NCBI RefSeq assembly: GCF_963576615.1
Contig: NC_088708.1
Coordinates: 52,439,196 to 52,503,195, forward strand
DNA length: 64,000 nt
From: Watersipora subatra
Lineage: Eukaryota; Bryozoa; Gymnolaemata; Cheilostomatida; Watersiporidae
Direction: 5' to 3'
Made by a program: the position numbers and the translations under genes. Below are positions 50,901 through 62,516 of this stretch, piece after piece; position 1 is the stretch's first letter; the number at the start of each line of letters is the position of its first letter. Under the pieces are notes generated by a model that saw only the letters and a list, made by a program, of their open reading frames with translations, ran no database searches and was not told the DNA's origin.

Positions 50901-53900
50901 GGCTTCTTTAACACATGCAGGCTAAAGGTTCTATATGATGTTCCTAGCATATTCATCAAGACTTTTACGCTAGAATGACCGTTTGATAGTAAATTATAGC
51001 AATAAATTTATTATAATTATAATTTTATATTTTTGTAATAATAAATTTATAATTACAATAAAACTCTGACTAGGAGTGGCATCTGCTGAAGCCGTACCGA
51101 ACATTGCGGTCAATATTATCATTCTTATTTTTCGCTGAAGCATGGAAAAGACTATTTTGTGCGAATCAACCTACGTCCCAGGATGCATTTCCAACAGCGA
51201 CTCTAACCGCTGATCTACCTCCCAGTGAGCCTTTCCAAAAGCGACTCTAAACGCTTACTTACCTCCCAGTGAGCCTTTCCAGGAGCGACTCTAAATGCTG
51301 ACTTACCTCCCAGTGAGCCTTTCCAGTAGCTACTGTAACCGCTGACTTACCTCCCAGTGAGCCGTTCCAGTAGCTACTGTAACCGCTGATTTACCTCCCA
51401 GTGAGCCTTTCCAGTAGCTACTGTAACCGCTGACTTACCTCCCAGTGAGCCTTTCCAGTAGCTACTGTAAACGCTGACGGGTAAGTTAGAATGTCTGCTC
51501 CACCATTTCTCAGAATGGTTGATAGCTCAGGAAATCGTAAATCATAACACTAGAGGGGTGTTAAGGAGGCACAGTTTGTTGATTGCAAATTAGTTAGATA
51601 TGAAGGCTATTACCATTATTTGGTAATAATCTAAACAGAATATTTTACAAATGAAAGATGTTAAAATGTGCAGTCATCACCAGTCTAATATAAGCGATAA
51701 ATTTATATACATAATTGATTATTACTTATTACTATTATGTATTGCTTATTAGTATTTTAACATAATAAAGTCAGATATTCTAAAACTTGCATTTTATTAA
51801 CTGCAATTTTATCTAGCTTTCAGTTTCAAAATGTAGTGTAGTCAAAAAAAATATTAATTTGAAGGTCATCTTGGACCATTTTTAGGCAAAATAATCATAT
51901 ACCTGGTAACACAATGTTGAGATATAGATTTCTTGTAGCCTAGTTTTCATGTAGAATCAACCAATTTCTCATGACTGGTTGAAATGTGCATGCATATTTG
52001 GTAAACGCTTGAAAAACACTATGGTAAACATTTGACACTGGTACAATGTAAGTATTATACAAAGTAATACATTACTCACGCAATTCATACCCATGTATAC
52101 ATTGGCTTCACTTATATGCATACCAGTTGATGTAAGCTAAACTATGCATGTACTGTTATGTATACTAGCACATGACTATTAATACTAGTACCAGCGTAAT
52201 GTACAGGTACAAGCTCGTACAGTAAGTGTATGTAATGATTCCAAGATGCGCAACTCCAACTTTGTTGCTTTAGTCAAATAACAAAGGATACAATTGAAAG
52301 ACCAATATTGCCAGCTGGTGTGGGAACAGGCTTTGCTATCATCCTGCCAGGAAGGGTGAAGTCACTCTCACACAACCTAATTTTTTCTGGGATGTCCACA
52401 TCAAAGAGATGCAGCTTGCTGTATTTACCTACTACTATTCCCTGTGGGTCAACAAGGATGTGGGTGTTAAAAACCTTGTTGCCACCTGCACTCTGAAATA
52501 AAAGACACAATTCTAGGCAAGGTAAGATAATCAGGTACATATTGTTAAAGCTAACAGCGGGTTATCTTAGCTAGCTCAGTAAGAACACATCTGCTTGCTT
52601 GCAATTAAAGGAGTAATTACAGTGTAGAAAAGTATTTGCTATAATGATTTTGTGTGAATGTAGGTATGTTCAAGGGGTGAGAAAGTCATGTACGGATCAC
52701 ATGAAATGTTCAAGTTAATAATTTATGAAATGGTGCAGTTACAGTGTATGATAAAGTGAAATTATGATATCACGAGATGGTGAAATTATGATATCACGAG
52801 ATGGTAAAGTTGTGATATCATGATATGGTTGTTATGATATTGTGAGATGAGGATGCTGCAAATGGTGAAGTAATTCAAACCACATTTGTTCTAAAAGCAA
52901 ATCGCTGTTATTATTGAGCAGTTAGGAAATGTATTCATCACAGTAAAGCTGATATAGGTAAGAATTATATACAGCCATTGATTTGATATTCAGCTGGGAA
53001 GAGTTGATGAGGTATTCTAGAAAACATAAATTTGAGCGTGATGTGTGCTTTGATATAGCGCTCACCTTCTCTTTAAAGCCACCAAGAGATAGCCAGAGGT
53101 TGTTAGCTTTAGCAATAGAGCAATATGCAGATATAGTGGGGCCTTCAACAGACTCCCCAGCCACTATACCAGCCTCTTTACTCGTCTCTATACAATCAAA
53201 TCCTTCTGGCAAAAACACAACCTAAAAGTTTGCAAATTCATGTGATTGTTCAGTAACCATAATAACAAGCATCAGAAAATTTTATTATATTCTAAGATAC
53301 AAAATAACTAGTGTTTGTAACACAAATTAATAACACTGCTTGGCATTACAGTCAACTAACTGAGATTCGAAATCCTAGTGAGTTATCATCAGAGAAGATG
53401 TTTGCTTCCTATGTATGTTTTATGATATTGAGCGTACATCGCCAAATGGAAATGGTTTGGCCTAGGATGCTTTTTATTATCTAATGTAATACCATTTAAG
53501 GCTGCCATTTAATAACTTTAAACAGTCCTGAAGACTGAAAAGTGTATACTATCAAGGAGTCACTGACTGACTGACTGTCATAATGCTATGCTGCTATAAG
53601 CTAATGCTCCAAGTTTTGGGCAACTAAAACACATTATGCCCTAAATTATGATAAAAGGAAACGACAAGTTAAATTATTTTAACATTGAATCAGCCAGAAC
53701 AAATAAAAACAGATGCTAGGTTAATCAATAGATGAGAGAAATAAGGTACCTCTGCTTCCTGCCTTTTGCACTTCTCAATCAGCTCCCTTCCTTGTTGCAA
53801 ATTGGCTTCCTTGTCTTCCGTTGAACACATTTGACAAACAGCCACTTTAGTTTTTCTTGTAGTCATTGCTTTACGGAAAACTTTACAAAAGGTGGAGCTT

Positions 53901-53950
53901 GCTTTATAATTGTTAGTCAGAAGAAGATGATTCCAAATTAGGCGTCTCAT
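44930..53950 (-). CDS. NitFhit: NitFhit: nitrilase-family amidase fused to FHIT hydrolase, 10 exons
   Basis: Exons: 53950-53750, 53221-53066, 52492-52292, 51549-51439, 50520-50419, 48752-48587, 47394-47272, 46696-46521, 45532-45464, 45046-44930. All phases agree, giving 473 aa (fly and worm NitFhit are about 440-460). The Nit half, homologous to NIT1, removes ammonia from deaminated glutathione. Its catalytic triad is Glu73 (FLPEGFD), Lys145 (KYSKLHLFD) and Cys187 ([10 protein letters not shown]). [17 protein letters not shown] and IIDPWGK follow. The Fhit half, a diadenosine polyphosphate hydrolase of the HIT family, has [29 protein letters not shown] and the histidine triad [14 protein letters not shown] (central His about 415). 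The basic N-terminus [10 protein letters not shown]...KVFRKAM could be a mitochondrial signal, with an internal Met29 as cytosolic start. Introns contain a SINE and five tandem arrays. Confidence 0.96.
45960..46352 (+). mobile_element. tRNA-derived SINE with 13-bp target duplication
   Basis: The 393-bp body is flanked by perfect 13-bp repeats TACATATAAATCA (45947-45959 and 46353-46365). The head GTGTCAAGGTGGCCTAGTGG resembles a pol III A box, and GGTTCGACTCC, about 40 bp later, is a near-consensus B box. The remaining 320 bp, with GTGGGCACATTAAATATCAA and a CTTTCTGACAG end, is the family body. It lies in a NitFhit intron, antisense to the gene. The perfect duplication indicates a recent insertion by LINE machinery. 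Confidence 0.88.
47878..48075. repeat. Dispersed repeat, copy 2 (see 18370)
   Basis: Ordered blocks shared with 18370-18595 indicate a dispersed family with diverged copies. It lies in the NitFhit intron between exons 6 and 7. Confidence 0.6.
48373..48530. repeat. (TA)n-rich array with TATCCTGA interruptions
   Basis: Runs of TA alternate with TATCCTGA or its near-palindromic form. The left part (CCTATATATATAGG) is self-complementary and could form cruciforms. It lies in a NitFhit intron, about 60 bp from the donor of exon 6. Confidence 0.95.
48839..48930. repeat. 19-bp minisatellite, 5 copies (NitFhit intron)
   Basis: Tandem copies of CAGCATTCATAGGGGTCAC; the last copy breaks off at GGGG. 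The array begins 87 bp upstream (in gene sense) of exon 6. Confidence 0.95.
49499..50093. repeat. 17-bp minisatellite, 35 perfect copies
   Basis: Exactly 595 bp, or 35 units of GTTGAAGATAGCGAGCA, with no substitution that I can find. Since 17 is not divisible by 3 and the complement lacks stops, all three minus frames stay open and give long artefactual frames. It lies in the NitFhit intron between exons 5 and 6. Confidence 0.98.
51169..51476. repeat. 44-bp minisatellite carrying the exon 4 end and splice donor of NitFhit (about 7 units)
   Basis: Units begin at about 51169, 51213, 51257, 51301, 51345, 51389 and 51433, each near CTTACCTCCCAGTGAGCC. On the gene strand the unit reads AAGGCTCACTGGGAG|GTAAGT, the last codons of exon 4 (K-A-H-W-E) followed by a consensus 5' splice site. 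The unit at 51433 is the real exon end. The others lie downstream in the intron and repeat exon end plus donor with increasing divergence. Confidence 0.9.
51439..51549 (-). CDS. NitFhit: NitFhit exon 4 (catalytic cysteine exon)
   Basis: Acceptor CCCTCTAG is followed at once by TGT, the catalytic Cys of the nitrilase triad, in [10 protein letters not shown]. The exon encodes 37 residues through [18 protein letters not shown] and ends at the first donor of the 44-bp array. Reading past that donor meets a stop within eight codons, so only the first donor gives a full-length protein. Confidence 0.92.
52740..52835. repeat. Short degenerate tandem repeat (NitFhit intron)
   Basis: Three to four copies of GAAATTATGATATCACGAGATG-like units of about 27 bp, decaying to the right. 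Confidence 0.8.
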
Positions 53951-53982
53951 CTACGTACAACCATTTTGAATAAAGTGGTACC

Positions 53983-56347
53983 ACAATTACATAGCGCAAT
54001 GACAGGCATACACAATTACATAGTGCATTGACAGGCATACACAATTACATAGCAAATGACAGACACACACAATTATATAGTGCAACGACAAGCATACACA
54101 ATTGCATAGTGCATTGAAGGCATACACAATTACATAGCAAATGACAGACACACACAATTATATAGTGCAACGACAGGCATACACAATTACATAGCGCAAT
54201 GACAGACACACACAATTACATAGTGCAATGACAGACACACAATTACATGGTGCAATGACAGACACACAATTACATGGTGCAATGACAGACATACACAATC
54301 ACATAGTGCAATGACAGGCATACACAATTACATAGTGCAATGACAGGCATACACAATTACATAGCGCAATGACCGGCATACACAATTACATAGTGCAATG
54401 ACAGGCATACACAATTACATAGCACAATGACAGGCATACACAATTACATAGTGCAATGACAGACACACACAATTATATAGTGCAATGACAGACACACAAT
54501 TAATTACATAGTGCAATGACAGACATACACAATTACATAGTGCAATGACAGGCATACACAATTACATAGCGCAATGACAGGCGACACAATTACATAGTGC
54601 AATGACAGACACACACAATTATATAGTGCAATGACAGACACACAATTACATAGCGGAATGACAGACACACACAATTACATAGCGCAATGATAGACACACA
54701 ATTACATAGCGCAATGACAGACACACAATTACATAGCGCAATGACAAACACACAATTACATAGTGCAATGACAGACGCACAATTACATAGCGCAATGACA
54801 AACACACAATTACATAGTACAATGACAGACGCACAATTACATAGCGCAATGACAGACACACAATTACATAGTGCAATGACAGACACACAATTACATAGCG
54901 CAATGACAGACGCACAATTACATAGCGCAATGACAGACACACAATTACATAGCGCAATGACAGACACACAATTACATAGCGCAATGACAGACACACAATT
55001 ACATAGTGCAATGACAGACGCACAATTACATAGCGCAATGACAAACACACAATTACATAGTACAATGACAGACGCACAATTACATAGCGCAATGACAGAC
55101 ACACAATTACATAGTGCAATGACAGACACACAATTACATAGCGCAATGACAGACACACAATTACATAGCGCAATGACAAACACACAATTACATTGTACAA
55201 TGACAGACGCACAATTACATAGCGCAATGACAGACACACAATTACATAGCGCAATGACAGACACACAATTACATAGTGCAATGACAGGCACACAATTACA
55301 TAGTACAATGACAGACGCACAATTACATGGTGCAATGACAGACACACAATTACATGGTGCAATGACAGACGCACAATTACATAGCGCAATGACAGGCACA
55401 CAATTACATAGTGCAATGACAGACACACAATTACATAGCGCAATGACAAACACACAATTACATAGCGCAATGACAGACGCACAATTACATAGCGCAATGA
55501 CAGGCACACAATTACATAGTACAATGACAGACGCACAATTACATGGTGCAATGACAGACACACAATTACATGGTGCAATGACAGACGCACAATTACATAG
55601 CGCAATGACAGGCACACAATTACATAGTGCAATGACAGACACACAATTACATAGCGCAATGACAAACACACAATTACATAGCGCAATGACAGACACACAA
55701 TTACATAGCGCAATGACAAACACACAATTACATTGTACAATGACAGACACACAATTACATAGCGCAATGACAGGCACACAATTACATAGTGCAATGACAG
55801 ACACACAATTACATTGTGCAATGACAGACACACAATTACATAGCGCAATGACAGACACACAATTACATGGTGCAATGACAGACACACAATTACATAGCGC
55901 AATGACAGACACACAATTACATAGCGCAATGACAAACACACAATTACATAGCGCAATGACAGACACACAATTACATAGCGCAATGACAAACACACAATTA
56001 CATAGCGCAATGACAGACACACAATTACATAGCGCAATGACAAACACACAATTACATTGTACAATGACAGACACACAATTACATAGCGCAATGACAGGCA
56101 CACAATTACATAGTGCAATGACAGACACACAATTACATAGTGCAATGACAGACACACAATTACATAGCGCAATGACAGACACACAATTACATGGTGCAAT
56201 GACAGACACACAATTACATAGTGCAATGACAGGCGACACAATTACATAGTGCAATGACAGGCACACAATTACGTAGTGCAATGACAGACACACAATTACA
56301 TGGTGCAATGACAGACACACAATTACATAGTGCAATGACAGGCGTAC
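53983..56347. repeat. 27-bp minisatellite, about 2.36 kb, abutting the NitFhit start
   Basis: Some 85 units carry CAATTACATAGYGCAATGAC followed by AGACACA, GGCACACA or AAACACA variants. Early units are 24-29 bp and less regular; from about 54687 the period is a steady 27 bp. It begins 33 bp upstream of the NitFhit ATG. Both strands stay open for more than 500 codons because 27 is divisible by 3. These frames have no start context, splice sites or domains, and are not genes. An eight-unit (216-bp) higher-order block occurs twice, near 55290 and 55500. Confidence 0.97.
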
Positions 56348-58121
56348 ATATTCACAACAAAGGTATTTCACAGTCATATAAGGTAAACATCATTACAGCC
56401 AGTAATGTAGAAGCTGCTAAAGATGTGGAAGTATTAGCTGATATAATATCAATGGATTAAAATGCTTGTGCAATCAATCTCATCACATTTCATACTGATA
56501 CTCTAATGTCTGAAATTGAATCTGTCAAATCCAGTAGTTGTGAAATCGCTGTTTCAAAAACTAGCTTTTATTATTCTTAAAATATTCAACTCCATGATTA
56601 TGGTTATATTTGTGCATCAATCTGGTAGATAATATAAACTTGGGTTGTCTACCTTTATGGAAGCTTCGTCGGATTAACGCAGCTTCACTTTAAATGCCTC
56701 TTATTGATTGTATGTCACTACTGTCTAAACACCAAAAAACTATCATCCGCAACAATTAGTTTTCCAAAGTAACCAAAGGTAGAGCAGAGCGTTGGCTAAT
56801 GTCAAAAGAAGTAAAGACGTCGACAGCGGGCTACTACTATAATTGTCTAGACGAGCCCAGCTGCCGCGCAATCATCCACAGCTCACACCGACAAAGTTAC
56901 CATCTGCTAGCTATAGAAGACAGCTGAACTCTCTCAATAAGCTGGCTAATTATTTTTAGCATTTGAGTAGCAGTTTTCCCATTGTGATCTTGAATGTAAT
57001 GGCATGTATTAGGAGTTGTTTCAACTTGAGCAGCAATCTAGCCAATCAATGAGCCCCAGTAGATAAACTAATAAGAAAGTTGTATTATAAATCAGTCTAC
57101 CAAAACTAGTGTAAATAACAATTGATGACATTGCACTTAAGATACATATAAATTATGCATCCAATATCACAAGCTAAATATTCCATTTTCAAATTTAAAA
57201 AGAACAATTTTTCTAAACCACAAATCTCCTGCGCTACACCTTTTAAAAAGTTTATCGATAACTCTTATTTTAATATTACAATCTAACGGTGGCTAGATTT
57301 ACTGTTAAAATCTTCTATTGTTAGTTTTGAGCATAGACCTATTAACTATACTTTAACATAGTATAGTTAATAGGCCTATGGTTCTGAGTGAAGACTGAAG
57401 CTGTTATCTCTTAAAAACATCGGTGGGTAACAATGTTTTTACCACTGACCTTTGAAGGCTTTAATGAGCCACACCACAAAATTAAACAGGAAGTTGCTAA
57501 CAAAGAGTTTCAACATTTCCTATAAATTTCTTCTTATAAAATAGTGCGCAGATTGACCAATCATTTTTCAACCAAATACAGGGTGTGCTGGAATGCGTCT
57601 GTCACGAGTGACAATGCATGACATCAATAGTCATCGACACCTATGGTGCCTTAGCCACTTCTGTTGTAAATGAGTATCAAACCACAAAATCACTATAGAC
57701 CAATTAAATCCTGCTTGACTAGAAACTCGAAAAGCAGCCCACAATGCAGAAGATTGTTCAAATGGTGTTAAACTAAAAGTGGATTTAGCAAACAAAACAT
57801 TTATTTGCTGCCATAAATATGAAATCATAACAACATCGTTAGAGTAGGTATTGGTGGACGTAATATCATGTAAAAAGAACGAATGAGAATGTACCCTTGG
57901 ACGGTAGTAAAAAATTGTCAAACAATAAACTTTTGTAGAAGTAAAAAAAACAAACAAGTAAACCAGATATAAATTGGTTAGCTACAAGTTTACACTACAA
58001 GTCACTTAAGAATATATTCATCTATGTGTATGCATAAACGCATCCACATAGTCCCATAGAGGTACCAACAATACCTGAGCTTAAACAGATACTCACAGCA
58101 CATAAATATGATAATTCACTT
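56348..58121. other. Between NEK4 and the minisatellite, no gene
   Basis: No recognisable coding sequence. A 108-codon minus frame at 57957-57631 has no known motif. The region holds a hairpin at 57332-57380 and, at its right edge, the probable NEK4 3' end (AATAAA on the minus strand at 58122-58127). Confidence 0.4.
57332..57380. repeat. Hairpin with 20-bp arms
   Basis: Arms CATAGACCTATTAACTATAC and GTATAGTTAATAGGCCTATG pair at 19 of 20 positions around a 9-base loop. Confidence 0.85.
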
Positions 58122-58242
58122 TTTATTAATAAGATAAACGGAAGAAGCTATAAGAATAATTGAGAACCTGCCAATTTGGCAACTTGCCAATGACGGAGAA
58201 GTATGACGGAAACAAAAACCGCGTCACAAAAACGAGTAAGGA

Positions 58243-61200
58243 CTACTTTGCTCTAAATGCAGATTCTTCACAGAACTTTAACTGCCAGATTTTTCCGGCG
58301 TATTCATCAAAAAGGGTAGGACCAAGATGTGTCCTCAGCCGGTCCTCCATGTTTTCAGAATCAACATCATCCAATATCTGGAAGGACTTGTGTAATTTCT
58401 CAAAGCCGACACCCTTCAGACAGTCCTTCCTCAGAGCAACTATGCGCTCCATCAGCCGACCAGAGCTGTTCAGAGTCTCCTTACTGAACATTGGTGCCTC
58501 ACCGATCTGTGGCTCCGACTTAGCTGGAGCTGCCAATTTTGCTTCTTCCATCTCCAAAGTGTCATCATCCATATCGACATCGATGTGCAGAGTAGCATCG
58601 AGCATCCTTTCTAGTTGCTCGGCCTCTTTCTCTTCTCTCCGCCTGTCTCGCTCGTCGTCGTTATCCACAGATGACGATTCATCATCATCTTCATCAACTA
58701 GAGAGACCTGCCTATGCCGTACGACATCGCGGGCAGCCTTGTTGCTCAAATCTGAGGCTACACTCGCAGTACTCTGATCGCTGGGAAATCGACGATGACC
58801 ACGCCCGGCCTTGCCACTGCCTGGCCTGTCACTGCTTGCACTGCCCTTTCGTTTTGGCTCCAGATGAATCTTTTGGATGCCTTCATACGAGTTACGAGGT
58901 GTCTCTTCGCGCATGCTTCTCTCTCTCCTACGAGCTCGAGCAGACATGTTCGGATTCGTTCTCTGACGCTCATCCACTTCATCCAAACTCCCTACACATT
59001 ATAATTTAAAGTGAGAAGTCAGGGCAGGACATGTAGGTGGTTGATAAGCAATTGGTAAAATATTTGAAGAAACTGAGGTCTGGTTCACGGAAATCATTTT
59101 GGATGTACGTGTTTGTCTTATTCAACGATTTCAGTGTTTGCAGTACATTAGACAAGCATACACTCATGCCTGATTTACGATTATTAACTGGAGAGACTGA
59201 TACATGAATACCTGTCACTACCGAATAGCATCTATTATGTCAATGTTTCCTGGCATACATTCAAACACATACGTTAGTGACCATTTATAGGCCATAGTAT
59301 CCAACAGAAATTTTCACACTAAATTCATCTACACTAGAAATGTGTGTTAAAGCAGGCTTCACAAACTTTCATGTCCCATTAGAAGCCAAAATGGAGAAAT
59401 ATTGGCACTTCGTTTACACAAAATGTTTGTCATAAACAAACCACAGGGCAGCAGATTAAAACTATAGAATGATGAATGTGATAAGTCTTAAGAAAGTGAA
59501 GCATGCTAGTAACTAAACCAGCTGAAATCAAACTAGTTACCTCAACACCGGTTTTTTAATCTTATTTTTTCTTGATCAAATTAACGCAACTACTATTTTG
59601 ATTGCGTGTGTTATTTTGAAGTTCACCATTGCTGCTCTCAAAATTAACAGATTAACTTTTAGATTAGTAACCAAACATAAATAACATAAATATATCAAAC
59701 CATTGACGGTGAAGCCACTAGTAAAACACCCTACCTGATACTATAGATCTATCTGTATCTGGGGTGAACGGAGGAGTAGATGCCCCAGCACTGCTGTCAA
59801 GATTAGGGATATCTGGCAGGGGTCGAGGTTTGTTTACCGGAGCAGAGTGGTAGATAGGATAGGATTTCTTTCCGCTAGAAGGCCTCTCACGAGATTTGCC
59901 TAAAAATGAGTGCATAAAGTAGTCGAATAGTCGTTGTGTATTTTTTCATCTTAATAGATTAACTAACAGCTACTCAGAGCCTAGCCTAGCGCCATAAATT
60001 GATTAACTGCTAACCACGGTCCAGTGCCATGACTAGCTATGCTACTGCGCAAATGGGTCGCATTGCACCTTCTTTTTTCTAATTCTCACTGCTATGTACT
60101 TTTGTTCAATAAAACAAACAGACATGTATGAAGTACAAAAAGGATGTGGGGAAGGAGCATGAATTTCATGCGCAAGCCCAAAATGGCATGTGGGAAGCAT
60201 ATGCGTATGAAATAAATAGATGTTCAGCATTCAGCTGTCATATATAAATAAAACTACATGAGACTCACAATGTGTTAGAGGACCTGAAACATTCTCAGAT
60301 GCTAATTTGAATCCATCCGCTGCTCACGTTCATTTCAAGGATTTAATCTATGAAAACAGTTGTTTACACAGCTTCCGTAAACAATTGAGGATGTTTACGA
60401 CTTTACGCGGAAGAGGAGCACTAGAAAGCAAACACGTGATAACAAGCCCGAGAACAACAAAAACTTTACAGTAGGTAATTAGAACCTGTTATACTGACCT
60501 GCGGAGTCACTTCTTCCACTCTGAGCATTTGAGTTGTCCCCTCGGCCATCTACTTGACTGCGAGCTGAGGTTGGTACTGCACGGACTCCGCTCGTTTTCC
60601 TATTCTTTCTCGTTCCTTCGAGAAATATGGCGATGTTCTTTTTAATAAATGGATCTCGTAGAATTTTGTTAACGGATGGACGCCTCGCTGGATTTTGGTC
60701 GAGCATCGCTCGAATGAGTGTAGTCAATTCTTGGCTATACTGACCAGGCATAGGAGGCATCTTGCCTCGAAGAATTTTATAAACAAGAGAATTCATATCC
60801 TTGGCATTGAAGGCGTGTTTCAGTGTTGTCATCTCATACACACAGCAACCGAGAGCCCAGACATCAGATTTATGATTGTATGGCTTGTTGGAGAAGAGCT
60901 CGGGACTCATATAGTATGGAGTACCTATGAGGGTAGTAGCCATATCATTACTGCTTTCCAATACACGGGCTATGCCAAGGTCACCCAATTTGATAATCTT
61001 GCTTCGAGTCAAAAATATGTTTTGCGTTTTCAAATCCCTGTGAAGAATATTCCGTTCGTGGAGATACTGTAAGGCCATCGATATTTGCACAAACCACTCT
61101 ACTATTTGGCGTTCCTCAAGGAATGTTCCTTTACGACCTTTCAAGTTATTATACAAATCACCGCCTTCACAAAAACTCATAGCAATCCACAAAAAGCCCT

Positions 61201-61417
61201 CCTCCTCAAACGAGTCCTTATAACCGACTATGTTTGGATGTTTGAGTTTAGACAACAATTTTGCTTCCTGCTCGGCTGCCTTACGTTCACGCTTGGAAGC
61301 TTTTTTAACATCCATCTTTTTGAGGACATATTGCTTTCTGTCTCTCTGGTGCTTTGCCAGCCAGACCTCCCCATAGCTACCCTTGCCAACCACTTTAATT
61401 CTTTGGAAGCTTTCCAT
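58243..61417 (-). CDS. NEK4: NEK4-type NIMA-related serine/threonine kinase, 3 exons
   Basis: Exons: 61417-60499, 59899-59735, 58991-58243, both introns in phase 1, giving about 610 aa. The kinase domain (residues 1-265) has the glycine loop GKGSYGEV at 11-18, Lys33 in VLKK, HRDLKTQN at 126-133, DLG in place of DFG at 146-148, and GTPYYMSPE at 165-173. ELFSNKPYNHKSDVWALGCC and HAFNAKDMNSLVYKI are close to NEK4. The middle is a basic Ser-rich linker, then KPRPLPDIP and an acidic stretch. The last 85 residues (RLMERIVALRKDCLKGVGF to YAGKIWQLKF) match the C-terminal segment of vertebrate NEK4, which supports NEK4 over NEK1 or NEK3. NEK4 is linked to cilia, microtubules and the DNA-damage response. 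It is shorter than human NEK4 (about 840 aa), mainly in the linker. CAG at about 61446 may end a 5' leader intron. The minus-strand AATAAA is at 58122-58127. Confidence 0.92.
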
Positions 61418-62404
61418 CAAGTGATAGTCAGTACTTAGCCATCTGCAAAGGTTGACTTATGTCAGTAGGTAAACACTGCTTATAAAAACACTGCCAGACC
61501 AGTCATTCAAAGCTGCCCGAGTTAAAGGCAAACTCAATTAAAATATCTCTTTTTCTATCTGGTAGATGGAAAACTTCCAAAGGCAATGGAAGCTTACCAT
61601 TTCCTGAGAGTCAGTCTAAGACATACCAGTTGAATATGATAAGTTTATGTACGTCTATCGATGCAGTAAATCTATGAGCATGGTCAATGTTAACAAAACT
61701 CAACAGAAATAACTTGCTGACAAAACCACACCTCGGAAATTTCTGTAGCTAACAACCTTTAAAATTGGTCACCGTGAGACAAATACATCATGCGAGCATA
61801 CTTAAGTATGAACAATAGGCTGTCAAACCTGAATTAACAGAGATGCTGAAAATTAAGACCAAGAAGGATTTCATTTGATAACTCCTTAATCGTGACATTG
61901 TGACTCAAGTATGACATTTAGAAACATGAGAATAAACTGAGCAACCACCAAGACAAGGTTTAGTATGATGACAGTCATGCCATAAAAAGGTGTCAGCATA
62001 AGCAAGGGTCTGTGTTTATAATGATGGACAACTTGAGAAGATAAACAAACAAGAAAGGACAACTAATGCTTACATACCGGTATCAAACAGACCTTCTTGG
62101 GTAAGCTCAGCGGGTATGTATGTAGTACTTCACTCGATTAAACACTACAAAATAAGGTTATAGAGAATGTGCTCACTGTCGACACTCATGCACATTCTAG
62201 GTATGACGGTATGAATAACTATTAACAAATGTGTTAACCGTTAGAAGATATAACATCTATCTACGGTGAGTTGGCTAGCTCATGTCATAAACACTTTGAA
62301 CTTCACTTCTGTTGAGGGGTTTAGTTTGTCAGGAAAAAGAATGTTTAAGGGACTTATTGGTTTCTATGTATTTATATCAATTTCAGTGTTTTTCGTTAAT
62401 GTGT
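61418..62404. other. Upstream of NEK4, no gene recognised
   Basis: Probable promoter and leader region of NEK4. No other coding signal, tandem array or clear element is visible. Confidence 0.4.
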
Positions 62405-62516
62405 TCAGTTATAGCGATAAAATTTTAGAAATGAAAAATCAGCTTTGTACTGGGTTTGAACTCAGAAACTCCGGGTCTGCAAACAAGCGTTCTAAACCAC
62501 CAGGCTAGACGGGTCT
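62405..62516 (-). repeat. tRNA-derived SINE family, second copy
   Basis: On the minus strand, TAGCCTGGTGGTTTAGAACG resembles an A box and GAGTTCAAACCCAG a B box. A tail with GCTGATTTTTCATTTC and ATTTTATCGCTATAACTG is shared with 43175-43290. It is too diverged in the stems for a working tRNA gene. Confidence 0.6.

Noticed and set aside
54590-56377. Open frames of 520-595 codons on both strands
   Set aside because: They are translations of the 27-bp minisatellite, whose period is a multiple of three. They consist only of one nine-residue repeat and have no domain or splice context.
57631-57957. 108-codon minus-strand frame as a gene
   Set aside because: No recognisable motif, no splice-linked partner and composition like the surrounding AT-rich DNA.
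58160-58777. 205-codon Ser-rich plus-strand frame
   Set aside because: Mirror of NEK4 exon 3, whose minus-strand reading has clear homology and correct splice phases.
60695-61438. Plus-strand frames of 117-125 codons
   Set aside because: Antisense shadows of the NEK4 kinase domain.
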